Below, one piece after another: positions 8,952 to 16,526 of a stretch of 40,662 nucleotides of DNA. The DNA comes from Streptococcus halichoeri (GTDB taxonomy: Bacteria; Bacillota; Bacilli; Lactobacillales; Streptococcaceae). Each line of letters begins with the position of its first letter. The first letter of the stretch is position 1. Location of the stretch: NCBI RefSeq assembly GCF_009870755.1, contig NZ_WLZU01000019.1, positions 1 through 40,662 of the forward strand, written 5' to 3'. Made by a program: the position numbers and the translations under genes. The notes beneath the pieces are model-generated. The model saw only the letters and a list, made by a program, of their open reading frames with translations. It was not told the DNA's origin and did no database searches.

Positions 8952-8980
8952 AGAATAACACCTCCTGAGAACTTTGTCAA
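8952..8980 (-). promoter_or_regulatory. Promoter of the LPXTG gene
   Basis: On the minus strand TTGACA and TATTCT are spaced by 17 bp. The expected start is near 8945, about 45 nt before the ATG. Confidence 0.75.
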
Positions 8981-9010
8981 TAGGCAAGAGCCAGATTTCA
9001 GCATAAGACT

Positions 9011-9040
9011 TTGACAAGTTCTTTGCTTCTGCTTTACAAT
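9011..9040 (+). promoter_or_regulatory. Promoter directed at the 9368 gene
   Basis: TTGACA and TACAAT are separated by 18 bp. It diverges from the LPXTG promoter, and its transcript would carry an unusually long leader of about 320 nt before the next gene. Confidence 0.55.
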
Positions 9041-9046
9041 AGAGAC

Positions 9047-9367
9047 AGAGATAGCTTGCTAAAGCTACCAGTTCATCTAGCTTTTTATAATGACGAATAG
9101 TAGCTAACCGACCAGCGCCATCTGTCACCTACTCCTAAATAGCCAAGGCTGGCTTAAAAATCTTATTGTGAGGGGAGTTGTGCCTATATGCTTATTGGGC
9201 TTATCTAAGCCAGTAGGAATTCACGGTGAGTTGTAAGCTTGTTTTTGTAGCACTATGCGAAGAGGCTGGTCAATCCTAGCTAGTCTTGTGATAGCTGGCT
9301 ACAGCTAGGAGAAATTGGTATTAGCTTTGCTATGCTTTAGCTAAACTATGGATAAGGAGAGACTATT
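9047..9367 (+). other. Long leader rich in AGCT/TAGC words
   Basis: No open frame with a ribosome binding site is visible. Several potential hairpins occur, for example TCCTAGCT with AGCTAGGA near 9273-9311, GGCTT with AAGCC near 9198-9212, and TTAGCT with AGCTAA near 9321-9344. The words TAGC and GCTA recur throughout. It does not match a riboswitch class I know. Confidence 0.4.
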
Positions 9368-10063
9368 ATGACCAAGCTTAAGGAGCTCCAAAGGGCCAAT
9401 AATGTTTTAGAAAAGCAACTTAAGGCTAATTATGCAAAGACCCATACGGATATGATTATCTATTTGAGAGGAGCTAAGATTAATGCCTATAATCAAGAAG
9501 TGGTTCGTGAAGAAGTGACGCGTTTGTTGCTGGATGGGCAAGAAAAAGGGGCGCACTTAGATGAGGTGATTGGGTCTAATCCGCGAGCTTTTATGGATAG
9601 GGCTATTGCTCAGATGCCGCAACAATCGGTCAAGGAACAGCGTTTAGAACGCTTGCAGACAAGCGTGTTGGTGGTCTTGATTTTTTTGCTGATTTATTTT
9701 ATCCGTGATGTGTTGGCGTCACTAGGGACATGGCTAGTCTGGAAGCAAGCCAGTTGGCCAGTGGTGCATCTTAGTACGGTAGATTTTTTAAGTCTTGTAG
9801 TACTGGGCTTGCTCTCGGTACGGTTGGTTAATACCTTGATACATTTTAGCTACGCGGGTACTAAAAGAGCTAACAAGCGACGCTTAGTGATTGATGGCTT
9901 CTTATTTGTGGTGTTTGTGGCTAGTCTCCCTTTTGCTTATCGTTTGTTGGAGTTTGGAGAAATCACAATTGCCTTTTGGCTCTATGCCTTGATTTTACTG
10001 CTTTTATTTGCTACTTATAAATGGCTGTCGGCTTACATTGAAAAGCACTATTACCAGGGATGA
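9368..10063 (+). CDS. Membrane protein with a cytosolic N-terminal helical domain
   Basis: The 231-residue protein starts with a soluble helical domain of about 95 residues (with YLRGAKINAYNQEVVREEV and a KGAHLDEVIG stretch). This resembles the HAAS/DUF1129/DUF1048-type domain of Firmicutes membrane proteins. Four hydrophobic helices follow at roughly 103-125, 135-155, 175-195 and 202-222. Relatives are often paired with PadR-type regulators, but none is next to this gene. GATAAGGAGAG precedes the ATG by 5-6 nt. Function is unknown; family placement is by pattern only. Confidence 0.6.
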   Translation: MTKLKELQRANNVLEKQLKANYAKTHTDMIIYLRGAKINAYNQEVVREEVTRLLLDGQEKGAHLDEVIGSNPRAFMDRAIAQMPQQSVKEQRLERLQTSVLVVLIFLLIYFIRDVLASLGTWLVWKQASWPVVHLSTVDFLSLVVLGLLSVRLVNTLIHFSYAGTKRANKRRLVIDGFLFVVFVASLPFAYRLLEFGEITIAFWLYALILLLLFATYKWLSAYIEKHYYQG

Positions 10064-10266
10064 TTGGCAATCGTTGGTTTAGCTCTGCTGGAATCAGACA
10101 AGGCCTCTTTTTATTTGCTTAGAGCCTAGACTACAAACAAGCTTGCTGTGACTCTAGTTTTTCTTGGGTCTTTCAATCCACTTTCACAATATTTAGGACA
10201 TTAAAATTGGCTCAGGCCTTTTTTCTCTTTTACCGTACCCATTTTAAGATAGACGTTATAGACCTC

Positions 10267-10331
10267 TTTACATAAACTTTACAGAAACTTTATTGAAATC
10301 TTAAAAACTCTTTACACTTCCTTTGTATAAT
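10267..10331 (+). promoter_or_regulatory. Pho-box-like direct-repeat array with -10 element
   Basis: Hexamers related to TTTACA recur exactly every 11 bp: TTTACA (10267), TTTACA (10278), TTTATT (10289), CTTAAA (10300), TTTACA (10311), TTTGTA (10322). The last overlaps the -10 TATAAT (10326-10331), and there is no good -35 hexamer. This is the layout of PhoP/PhoB-type binding sites, in which direct repeats with 11-bp phasing replace the -35 element. It predicts activation of the following transporter operon under phosphate limitation. Transcription should start near 10338, about 50 nt before the ATG. Confidence 0.75.
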
Positions 10332-10387
10332 GGAGGTGTAAATGTAAGTGATAACGAATTTAGGAGAAATAGAAAGCGAGTTTGTAA

Positions 10388-11692
10388 ATGGAAAAGAGAA
10401 AGTTTAAAACGTTTTTTTGTTCTATGGTACTTGCAGTAGCCACTCTATCCCTTATTTCCTTTGGTAACAAACGTATTGAGGCTAAAACCTCTAATACTGG
10501 TAAAAGAGTTACTATTGAATATTGGCATGTTAATGCTGAAACACAGGGTGGAAAAACAGTTAAAGAGTTAGTTGATAACTATAATAAATCGCAAAATAAG
10601 GTCAAAGTAGTTGCTAAATATAATCCTGATATGTATAAGGGTTTGATGCAAAATCTTCAAGCAGAAGTTTCATCAGGTAAAGCTCCAGATATTGTTCAAG
10701 TTGGCTGGGCTTTTAAAGATTATTTTTCTGAAAACTTTGATTACACAGATCCGGAAAAATTAGTCAAATCAGTTGATCCTGATCATGCTTCTTACTTTAA
10801 AGATCATTTCTTACCTAATATTATGAATTTGTCTAAGAATAAGAAAGGCTATATTGGAATTCCGTATTCTATCAGTAATCCAGTTCTTTACCTTAATAAA
10901 GACCTTTTGAAAAAAGCTGGTTTGGATGAAAATGGACCAAAGACCTGGGAAGAAGTTAAAAAATATTCAAAAGTGGTTCAAGAAAAGACAGGAAATTATG
11001 GTCTTTATATTCAAGAACCAGCAGACTCATGGGCTCAACAAGGCCTTTTAGAAAGTAACGGTGCCAAAATCATGTCAAAAGGAAAGGCAAGCTTTAATAG
11101 TAAAAATGGCAAAGAAGCTTACCAACTTTATCAAGATATGGTAGTCAAAGATAAAACGGCTCTTCACACCACATGGGAACAAGGAATTCAAAGTTTCATT
11201 GATGGCAAAGTAGCCATGTTATACACAACTATTGCTCAAAGAAACAATGTGCAAACCAATGCCAGTTTTGATGTTACGGCTGTAAAATCGCCATCGTGGA
11301 AGGGTAAGAAAGTAAAATTACCGGCTGGTGGTGCTATGTTAGCGATTACTGCAAAGAAAAAAGCTAAAAAAGCAGCAACCTGGGATTTTATTAAATATCT
11401 CTACAGGGTTGAATCCATGGCTAAGTGGACCGAAGGAACGGGTTATGTTCCGCCACGCAAAGATGTGGCTGACTCTGAGAAGGGTTTGAAGCAATTTTTA
11501 CAAAAAAACCAGATGATGACACCAGCCATTGAACAAATGGATAGTATGGTAAGTTGGACGTCCTTCCCAGGTGAATCGGGTCTTGAAGCAGAACAAAAGA
11601 TGATCGAAATGCGTGACCAAATCTTAGGGGGTGCTAATGTTGCTGATACCCTGAAGAAAACTCAAACTGATATCAACGCGTTGATTAATTAA
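10388..11692 (+). CDS. Extracellular solute-binding protein (UgpB-like, family 1)
   Basis: This 434-residue family-1 (MalE/UgpB type) binding protein is the substrate receptor of the importer encoded next to it. A hydrophobic signal segment occupies about residues 9-26, with a plausible signal-peptidase I site after IEA. The mature part begins TIEYWHVNAETQGG, a typical start for this class. No cysteine lipobox is present, which is unusual for a Gram-positive binding protein. The ribosome binding site is weak (AGGAGA lies about 20 nt upstream), but an in-frame stop directly before the ATG fixes the start. The Pho-box array and the phosphodiesterase in the operon make glycerol-3-phosphate or glycerophosphodiesters the best substrate guess; a sugar remains possible. 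Confidence 0.82.
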   Translation: MEKRKFKTFFCSMVLAVATLSLISFGNKRIEAKTSNTGKRVTIEYWHVNAETQGGKTVKELVDNYNKSQNKVKVVAKYNPDMYKGLMQNLQAEVSSGKAPDIVQVGWAFKDYFSENFDYTDPEKLVKSVDPDHASYFKDHFLPNIMNLSKNKKGYIGIPYSISNPVLYLNKDLLKKAGLDENGPKTWEEVKKYSKVVQEKTGNYGLYIQEPADSWAQQGLLESNGAKIMSKGKASFNSKNGKEAYQLYQDMVVKDKTALHTTWEQGIQSFIDGKVAMLYTTIAQRNNVQTNASFDVTAVKSPSWKGKKVKLPAGGAMLAITAKKKAKKAATWDFIKYLYRVESMAKWTEGTGYVPPRKDVADSEKGLKQFLQKNQMMTPAIEQMDSMVSWTSFPGESGLEAEQKMIEMRDQILGGANVADTLKKTQTDINALIN

Positions 11693-11735
11693 TCATGATA
11701 ATTCATGATGATTGATACAGTTAAATAAGATAAAA

Positions 11736-11763
11736 AGAGGTTGAACCAATAAGCTCAACCTCT
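11736..11763 (+). terminator. Intercistronic stem-loop after the binding-protein gene
   Basis: AGAGGTTGA pairs with TCAACCTCT around a 10-nt loop, between the binding protein and first permease genes. It is followed by only a short T stretch. It is likely a partial terminator or 3' stabiliser that raises the ratio of binding protein to permeases. Confidence 0.7.
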
Positions 11764-11780
11764 CTTGTTAAGGAGATGTT

Positions 11781-12659
11781 ATGTTTAAGAAACAGTATAT
11801 GGGTTATGTCTTTTTATTCCCTTCTCTGCTTTTTTTAGGAGTTTTTGTATTTTACCCTTTAGTTAACACCTTCTATTTAAGCTTCTTTAAGTGGAATCTA
11901 GTTTCATCTCATAAAGAATTTGTTGGTTTGAAAAATTATATCAAGGTTTTATCTGACCCTATTTTTCATAAAATTGCTATCAACACCTTCTTTTATCTGC
12001 TAATATTTGTCCTTTTTTCTTGCTTTTTGCCTTATATCGTTGCCTATGTCATGGATGTGATGATTAAGAAGTGGAAAAAGTTTTATACAGGACTCTTCTT
12101 TGTCCCAGCTGTTGTTTCTTTGGTAGTGGTATCTATGGTGTTTACCTGGCTATTAAATCCCATATCGGGTCCGGTAGCCATTATTTTAAGAGTCTTTGGC
12201 ATTAGAATGCCAATCTGGAGTAATCTTAATGGCTGGGTTATTGCTGTTATCGCACTTATGACCTCATGGAAGGTCTTTGGTTATAACTTTATTGTATTAT
12301 ATTCTGCTATCATGGGGATTGACCGTGAGATTATTGATTCTGCTAAGTTGGATAAGATACCAGCTTGGACACTGTTCATTAAAATTATCATGCCCATCTC
12401 AAGCGCCACAGGTATCTATATTTTAATTATTACGATTGTGCAAGGATTACAGTATGTGTTTACTCCTATCAAAATTATTACCAAGGGGGGTCCACATTAT
12501 GCTAGCTCAAATTTGATTTATCATTCCTATCAGAAAGCTTTTGAACTGTATACAATAGGCGAATCCTCGGCTATTTCAATGATGACTTTAGTCTTGTTTG
12601 CGGTTTTATTGCTTTTAACCTTTAAATATATTGAAAGTAAGGTCTTTTATGAAAACTAA
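11781..12659 (+). CDS. ABC importer permease, UgpA/MalF type
   Basis: The 292-residue integral membrane protein has six predicted helices and the carbohydrate-uptake-1 permease layout. The EAA-type cytoplasmic loop that docks on the ATPase is seen around EIIDSAKLDKIPAWTLFIKI, near residue 185. It pairs with the next permease to form the translocation path. TAAGGAGATG provides a good ribosome binding site. It is placed in the operon by spacing (18 nt after the stem-loop) and by the 11-bp overlap with the next gene. Confidence 0.87.
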   Translation: MFKKQYMGYVFLFPSLLFLGVFVFYPLVNTFYLSFFKWNLVSSHKEFVGLKNYIKVLSDPIFHKIAINTFFYLLIFVLFSCFLPYIVAYVMDVMIKKWKKFYTGLFFVPAVVSLVVVSMVFTWLLNPISGPVAIILRVFGIRMPIWSNLNGWVIAVIALMTSWKVFGYNFIVLYSAIMGIDREIIDSAKLDKIPAWTLFIKIIMPISSATGIYILIITIVQGLQYVFTPIKIITKGGPHYASSNLIYHSYQKAFELYTIGESSAISMMTLVLFAVLLLLTFKYIESKVFYEN

Positions 12660-13467
12660 ATCTAAATTTGTCTATCATCTTTTCATGTTGGGCATTTGTT
12701 TGGTTGTTCTCTATCCCATCTCATTCATAGTAGCAAATGCTTTTAAACCACTGAAAGTTGCCTATCATACTGTATTATCGCTTATTCCTAATCCTTTTAC
12801 CTTAGAGAACTTTCGAAAATTATTTGATAGTTTACCCTTAATCAGTATTACTTGGAATACTTTCTTTATTGCTACGGCCATTACCTTATTAAAATTAGTA
12901 CTAGCCTTCTTTGCAGCTTATGCTTTTGTTTATTTTAAGGTTAAGGGGCAACGCCTCTTATATATCTTTATGATTTCAACCCTGTTCATTCCATTTACAG
13001 TGACTATGATTCCCAATTATTTGATGATATCAAAGCTAGGCCTGCTGGATACATCTTGGGGTGTTATTTTACCACAAATCGCTGATGCCATGGGGATCTT
13101 TTTATTAACGCAGACCATGCGGGGTATTCCAAGGAGCTTGATAGAAGCAGCTCATTTAGATCATATTTCTCAAAAGAAGATTATGCTGGGAATTGTTTTT
13201 CCACTTATTAAGCATTCGCTGACATCAACAGGTATTTGGTTTTTTATCACATCTTGGAATGAATTTGTCTGGCCAGTCTTGATCTTAAAGTCGGTCAAAC
13301 AATTTACCTTACCATTAGCCATGCAAATGTATATCAGTTCAGAAGGAGGGACCAATTTTACCATGGCGATGGCTATTAGCTTGATGAGTATGCTCGTTCC
13401 TCTACTATTGTATATTTGTTTTCAAAAATATATTATTTCAACTTTTATTTCATCAGGAATTAAATAG
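12649..13467 (+). CDS. ABC importer permease, UgpE/MalG type
   Basis: The 272-residue second permease has about six membrane helices and an EAA loop (SLIEAAHLDHISQKKIMLG, near residue 165). I start it at ATG 12649, overlapping the last four codons of the preceding gene, with AAGG about 7 nt upstream; an in-frame TTG 18 nt earlier is less likely. Overlap implies translational coupling of the two subunits. Together they form the membrane part of the Pho-box-linked importer. Confidence 0.87.
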   Translation: MKTKSKFVYHLFMLGICLVVLYPISFIVANAFKPLKVAYHTVLSLIPNPFTLENFRKLFDSLPLISITWNTFFIATAITLLKLVLAFFAAYAFVYFKVKGQRLLYIFMISTLFIPFTVTMIPNYLMISKLGLLDTSWGVILPQIADAMGIFLLTQTMRGIPRSLIEAAHLDHISQKKIMLGIVFPLIKHSLTSTGIWFFITSWNEFVWPVLILKSVKQFTLPLAMQMYISSEGGTNFTMAMAISLMSMLVPLLLYICFQKYIISTFISSGIK

Positions 13468-13475
13468 GAATTATT

Positions 13476-14561
13476 ATGGGAAAAAATATCAGATTATCAG
13501 CACTTTATAAAGCGTATGGAACAACAGCTGTTTTAAAGAATATCAATTTAAAAATTGAAGCAGGTGAGCGCCTCGTTCTTTTAGGGCCTTCTGGTTCTGG
13601 AAAATCAACCTTATTACGTATGATTGCTGGTCTAGAAAGCATTACTTCTGGGGAGCTTTATATGGGGGGCAAGCTAGCTAATCACCTAGAATGTGGTGAA
13701 CGAAATGTCGCCATGGTTTTTCAAAATTACGCTCTCTATCCTCACATGACTGTTGGGGAAAATATTAGCTTTGCTTTAAAAGCTAATAAGGTCAAAAAAG
13801 AAGTGATTCAAGAGCGTCTGACAGAAGCATTAGACATTTTGGAATTAAGTTCTTATAAAGATCGTTACCCTAAGGAATTATCAGGTGGTCAACGCCAACG
13901 TGTGGCCCTTGCGAGAGCTATTGTTAAAAAATCAGACTATTTTCTTTTGGATGAACCTTTGTCTAATTTGGATGTTCGTTTGCGATTAGATGCTAGAAAA
14001 GAACTAGTTAAGTTACATGAGAAGTACAGACAAACCTTTATTTATGTTACCCATGACCAAATGGAAGCTATGACCTTGGCCGACCGCATTGTTGTACTTA
14101 ATAACGGGGCAATTCAGATGGTTGATAAGCCTGAAATGGTTTATGCTAGACCAGCTAATTTATTTACAGCAACCTTTATTGGATCGCCTGGCATGTCTAT
14201 CCTAAAAGGACAGCAAGAAAAAGGCAATCTCTATATTAATGATAATGAGCAGAAAGTGGGGCTCTCTCGTGCCTGGAGCCGTCATTTAGTTGATAAAGAA
14301 TATATGTATGTTGGTATTCGTCCAGAACACCTCCATTTAGACAAAGGGGGTGGTATCTTAAAGGGGACAATAAAATACAGTGAATTACTTGGTCAACATT
14401 TTGCTTACACGGTTACTATTGGTCAAGAAGACATTATTGTCTTACATGATAGTAAGGCATTTACCATTGGCGAGCAGGTGGGCATTAACTTTTCACAAGA
14501 CAAGCTGCACTTTTTTGATGCTGAAACAACACTTAACTTAGGCTACCCTGAGGAGGTTTAA
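13476..14561 (+). CDS. ABC importer ATPase, MsmK/UgpC type
   Basis: This 361-residue ATPase powers the importer. Walker A GPSGSGKST is at residues 37-45, the Q-loop FQNYALYPHM near 82, the signature LSGGQRQR at 135-142, Walker B YFLLDEP at 155-161, and the switch histidine in YVTHDQ shortly after 185. The C-terminal third is the TOBE-type regulatory domain typical of MalK/UgpC/MsmK, with the motif YVGIRPEHLHL. Many streptococci use one shared MsmK for several sugar importers; here a dedicated ATPase lies in the operon, 8 bp after the second permease and 1 bp before the phosphoesterase gene. Confidence 0.92.
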   Translation: MGKNIRLSALYKAYGTTAVLKNINLKIEAGERLVLLGPSGSGKSTLLRMIAGLESITSGELYMGGKLANHLECGERNVAMVFQNYALYPHMTVGENISFALKANKVKKEVIQERLTEALDILELSSYKDRYPKELSGGQRQRVALARAIVKKSDYFLLDEPLSNLDVRLRLDARKELVKLHEKYRQTFIYVTHDQMEAMTLADRIVVLNNGAIQMVDKPEMVYARPANLFTATFIGSPGMSILKGQQEKGNLYINDNEQKVGLSRAWSRHLVDKEYMYVGIRPEHLHLDKGGGILKGTIKYSELLGQHFAYTVTIGQEDIIVLHDSKAFTIGEQVGINFSQDKLHFFDAETTLNLGYPEEV

Positions 14562-14562
14562 C

Positions 14563-15378
14563 ATGAAGTTTTTACATTTATCGGATACTCATATTCGTCG
14601 TGATTATCATTCTGACTGGTTCACTGATAATCTTTTTTCAGACACTTTTAACCCAACCGATAATCTTCGCTTTTTGTTAAGCAGTCTTAATCCCAAAGAC
14701 TATGATTTTGCCTTAATTACTGGAGATTTAACTCATGAAGGACAAGCAGAAGATTATGCCTTATTGCGAACCATTTGGAAAGACTATATGGGAGAGCTTC
14801 CTTATTTCTTTTGTCGGGGTAATCACGATCAACGCCAAGCATTTTTTGAAGGGATGGAAATTCCCCTTAATGCCAGTCTGACTTATTTTAATGTTGCTGA
14901 ATTTGAGGGCTTACGCATTATCAGTTTAGATAGTGCCCAAGATAGCGATCATGAAGGGTATATAAGTCAAGAACAATTAGAGCAGTTAAAACATGCCTTG
15001 GCTAAACCAAGCGAAAAAGGCTCTATTGTTTTGTTACACCATCCATTAATGTGGGAAGATAAAACGATTGCTACTAGTCGTCCGGCTGACTTTGATCAGA
15101 TTATCGCTGCAAGTGATATTAAGGCTATTTTTGTAGGGCATATTCATATGGGCAGTATGGCGACTTATCAGGGCATCCCTCAAATTATGGCTGAATCAAT
15201 GGCTTTTGGCACAGATGAATTTCCAGATGAATCAATTTTTTCCAATCGGACGGGTTATAATGAGATTGTCTTAGAAGGCGAGCAAGTTTATGTCTATGGA
15301 CATTTGGTCAGTCCCGAACAAAAATTACTAGGTCAATTATCCAAACCATTTGATAATCATATTTTTAAGTCCTACTAA
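14563..15378 (+). CDS. Class III metallophosphodiesterase, GpdQ/CpdA-like
   Basis: This 271-residue cytosolic calcineurin-like enzyme has all binuclear metal ligands of the class: SDTH (D8, H10), TGD (D55), GNHD (N87, H88), the LLHHP histidine pair (159-160) and GHIH (H193, H195). Class III relatives include cyclic-nucleotide phosphodiesterase CpdA and glycerophosphodiesterase GpdQ; sequence alone does not separate them. Being last in a transporter operon, starting 1 bp after the ATPase stop, with AGGAGG in front and a Pho-box at the operon head, favours hydrolysis of imported glycerophosphodiesters to sn-glycerol-3-phosphate and an alcohol. There is no signal peptide, so cleavage follows uptake. 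Confidence 0.85.
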   Translation: MKFLHLSDTHIRRDYHSDWFTDNLFSDTFNPTDNLRFLLSSLNPKDYDFALITGDLTHEGQAEDYALLRTIWKDYMGELPYFFCRGNHDQRQAFFEGMEIPLNASLTYFNVAEFEGLRIISLDSAQDSDHEGYISQEQLEQLKHALAKPSEKGSIVLLHHPLMWEDKTIATSRPADFDQIIAASDIKAIFVGHIHMGSMATYQGIPQIMAESMAFGTDEFPDESIFSNRTGYNEIVLEGEQVYVYGHLVSPEQKLLGQLSKPFDNHIFKSY

Positions 15379-15425
15379 AAAACAAGCAAGTCAATAGCAC
15401 AAGAAAAAGACAGAGTCTGCATCTG

Positions 15426-15592
15426 AACCGCACCCCAAAAGTTAGGCAATTGATATGTCCCCCTTACACTGGATTAGACCAGTAAAAAGGGTACATATCA
15501 TAAATCTAACGATTGGGGTGTTTTTAATGAAATTAAGTTACGAAGATAAATCCTCTAAGGCACCAATTTTTAGTAGCGAATGCTGTGGCTAG
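15426..15592 (+). mobile_element. IS3-family (IS150-type) left-end relic with an inner palindrome
   Basis: CACCCCAAAAGTTAG (15431-15445) and CTAACGATTGGGGTG (15506-15520) form inverted arms like those at 6733 and 21717. Between them sits a second palindrome, from TGATATGT (15451) to ACATATCA (15493-15500), with a CCC-TT-ACTGG core pairing to CCAGT-AA-GGG. Directly downstream an ATG at 15527 opens a short frame beginning MKLSYEDK, the N-terminus typical of IS150-group OrfA proteins, which diverges after eight codons and stops at 15592. Confidence 0.6.
15527..15592 (+). pseudogene. OrfA transposase remnant
   Basis: Only 21 codons remain. The first eight (MKLSYEDK) match the usual start of IS150-group OrfA; the rest is unrelated. 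It is non-functional and serves only to identify the relic. Confidence 0.55.
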
Positions 15593-15985
15593 ACCAGGTC
15601 ACTACTCTTAGAACTGTTGACATGACAGTATTCTGGGAGTTTTTTATTTTCAGCGAGATAGTAAAAAAGATTGAAGAAAAAGGTCACAATGGACTTTTTT
15701 CTTCAATCGAAGTTGATAGCTCATGTCGTCAAGCAATAAAAGCTCCTTGGGTATTTTTGAAGTAGTACGTAGTAATTCGCTAAAGGCGCAGCTGTGTTAG
15801 CACATCCTGCAAGACTTGCTGCGGTGCATAGGACTGTATGTCTCGCCTTGACCTTATGCTTAGATACAAAGGCTGCATTAGAATCTGTCTGACAGTGCCT
15901 AAAAATGGGTGTGCGCGAGCCATTACTAGCTACTTGTGGCTATAGGCAATAAGCAAGTACAGAAAAAAAGGGTGATAGAGTAATC
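15593..15985. other. Intergenic with one strong hairpin
   Basis: A near-perfect 17-bp stem occupies 15669-15708: GATTGAAGAAAAAGGTC pairs with GACTTTTTTCTTCAATC around ACAATG. There are no flanking T-run and no adjacent gene end, so it is not an obvious terminator; it could be part of the decayed mobile element. The remaining sequence shows no gene with a ribosome binding site. Confidence 0.45.
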
Positions 15986-16357
15986 TTACTTATTTTTCTT
16001 TGAATTGTTGGGTGTTTGATCATCTAGGAGTTGCTGGCCATATTGAAGGAGTTGGTTGTAATTATCTGGGGTCAGCTTTTCAGAAATCATTGCTAAATTA
16101 TCCAGATCGCGGTGATTGGTTTCATAAGTAACGCCCTGACGTAAATCGGTTTCCATCAAAGCACTCAGAGTGACATCAAAGACAATTGCAATTTCTCTCA
16201 AGAGGTCGGATTTAGGAGTATATTTCCCCTTTTCCCATTCACTGATTGATGAAGCACTTTTGCGACCGATTTTCTTAGCAAGTTCTAATTGTTCCATTTG
16301 TGCCTTTAATCTAAGGTACTTTAGGTTGCTAGCAAAATAATTGGGACTTTGACGCAT
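15986..16357 (-). CDS. XRE-family transcriptional regulator
   Basis: The 123-residue protein has an N-terminal Cro/CI-type helix-turn-helix (LELAKKIGRKSASSISEWEKG, about residues 24-44) and a C-terminal helical segment ending in a lysine-rich tail, perhaps for dimerisation. GAGGAGG lies 7 nt before the ATG. A large palindrome directly upstream (16371-16398) is a likely autoregulatory operator. It is divergent from a second small XRE gene, the layout of phage- or element-borne CI/Cro-like switches, although no other phage genes are present. Targets are unknown. Confidence 0.8.
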   Translation of the reverse strand: MRQSPNYFASNLKYLRLKAQMEQLELAKKIGRKSASSISEWEKGKYTPKSDLLREIAIVFDVTLSALMETDLRQGVTYETNHRDLDNLAMISEKLTPDNYNQLLQYGQQLLDDQTPNNSKKNK

Positions 16358-16370
16358 ATTAGCCTCCTCA

Positions 16371-16398
16371 TTATGATATGAACCTTATCATATCATAA
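16371..16398. promoter_or_regulatory. Operator candidate between divergent XRE genes
   Basis: TTATGATATGA and TCATATCATAA are perfect inverted 11-bp arms separated by 6 bp. They lie 14 nt upstream of the minus-strand XRE start, overlapping the -10 region expected there. Confidence 0.75.
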
Positions 16399-16456
16399 AA
16401 CGCCTAAAAAATGAAGTTTGATTATAAGAATTGAATAAAAAGGAACCACAAAACAA

Positions 16457-16485
16457 TTGACTTCATAAAAACCGAAGTTTATAAT
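16457..16485 (+). promoter_or_regulatory. Promoter of the small XRE gene
   Basis: TTGACT and TATAAT are spaced by 17 bp. The spacer contains a small dyad, ACTTC with GAAGT. The word GAAGTTT followed by TTATAA or ATAA occurs both here and near 16412. Confidence 0.75.
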
Positions 16486-16526
16486 GGTAATAACATAATA
16501 ATTTAATCAAGGAGGTGTTAAGGGTT

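Noticed and set aside
15580..15765. 61-residue plus-strand open frame
   Set aside because: It contains the strong hairpin at 15669-15708, has no ribosome binding site, and resembles no family.
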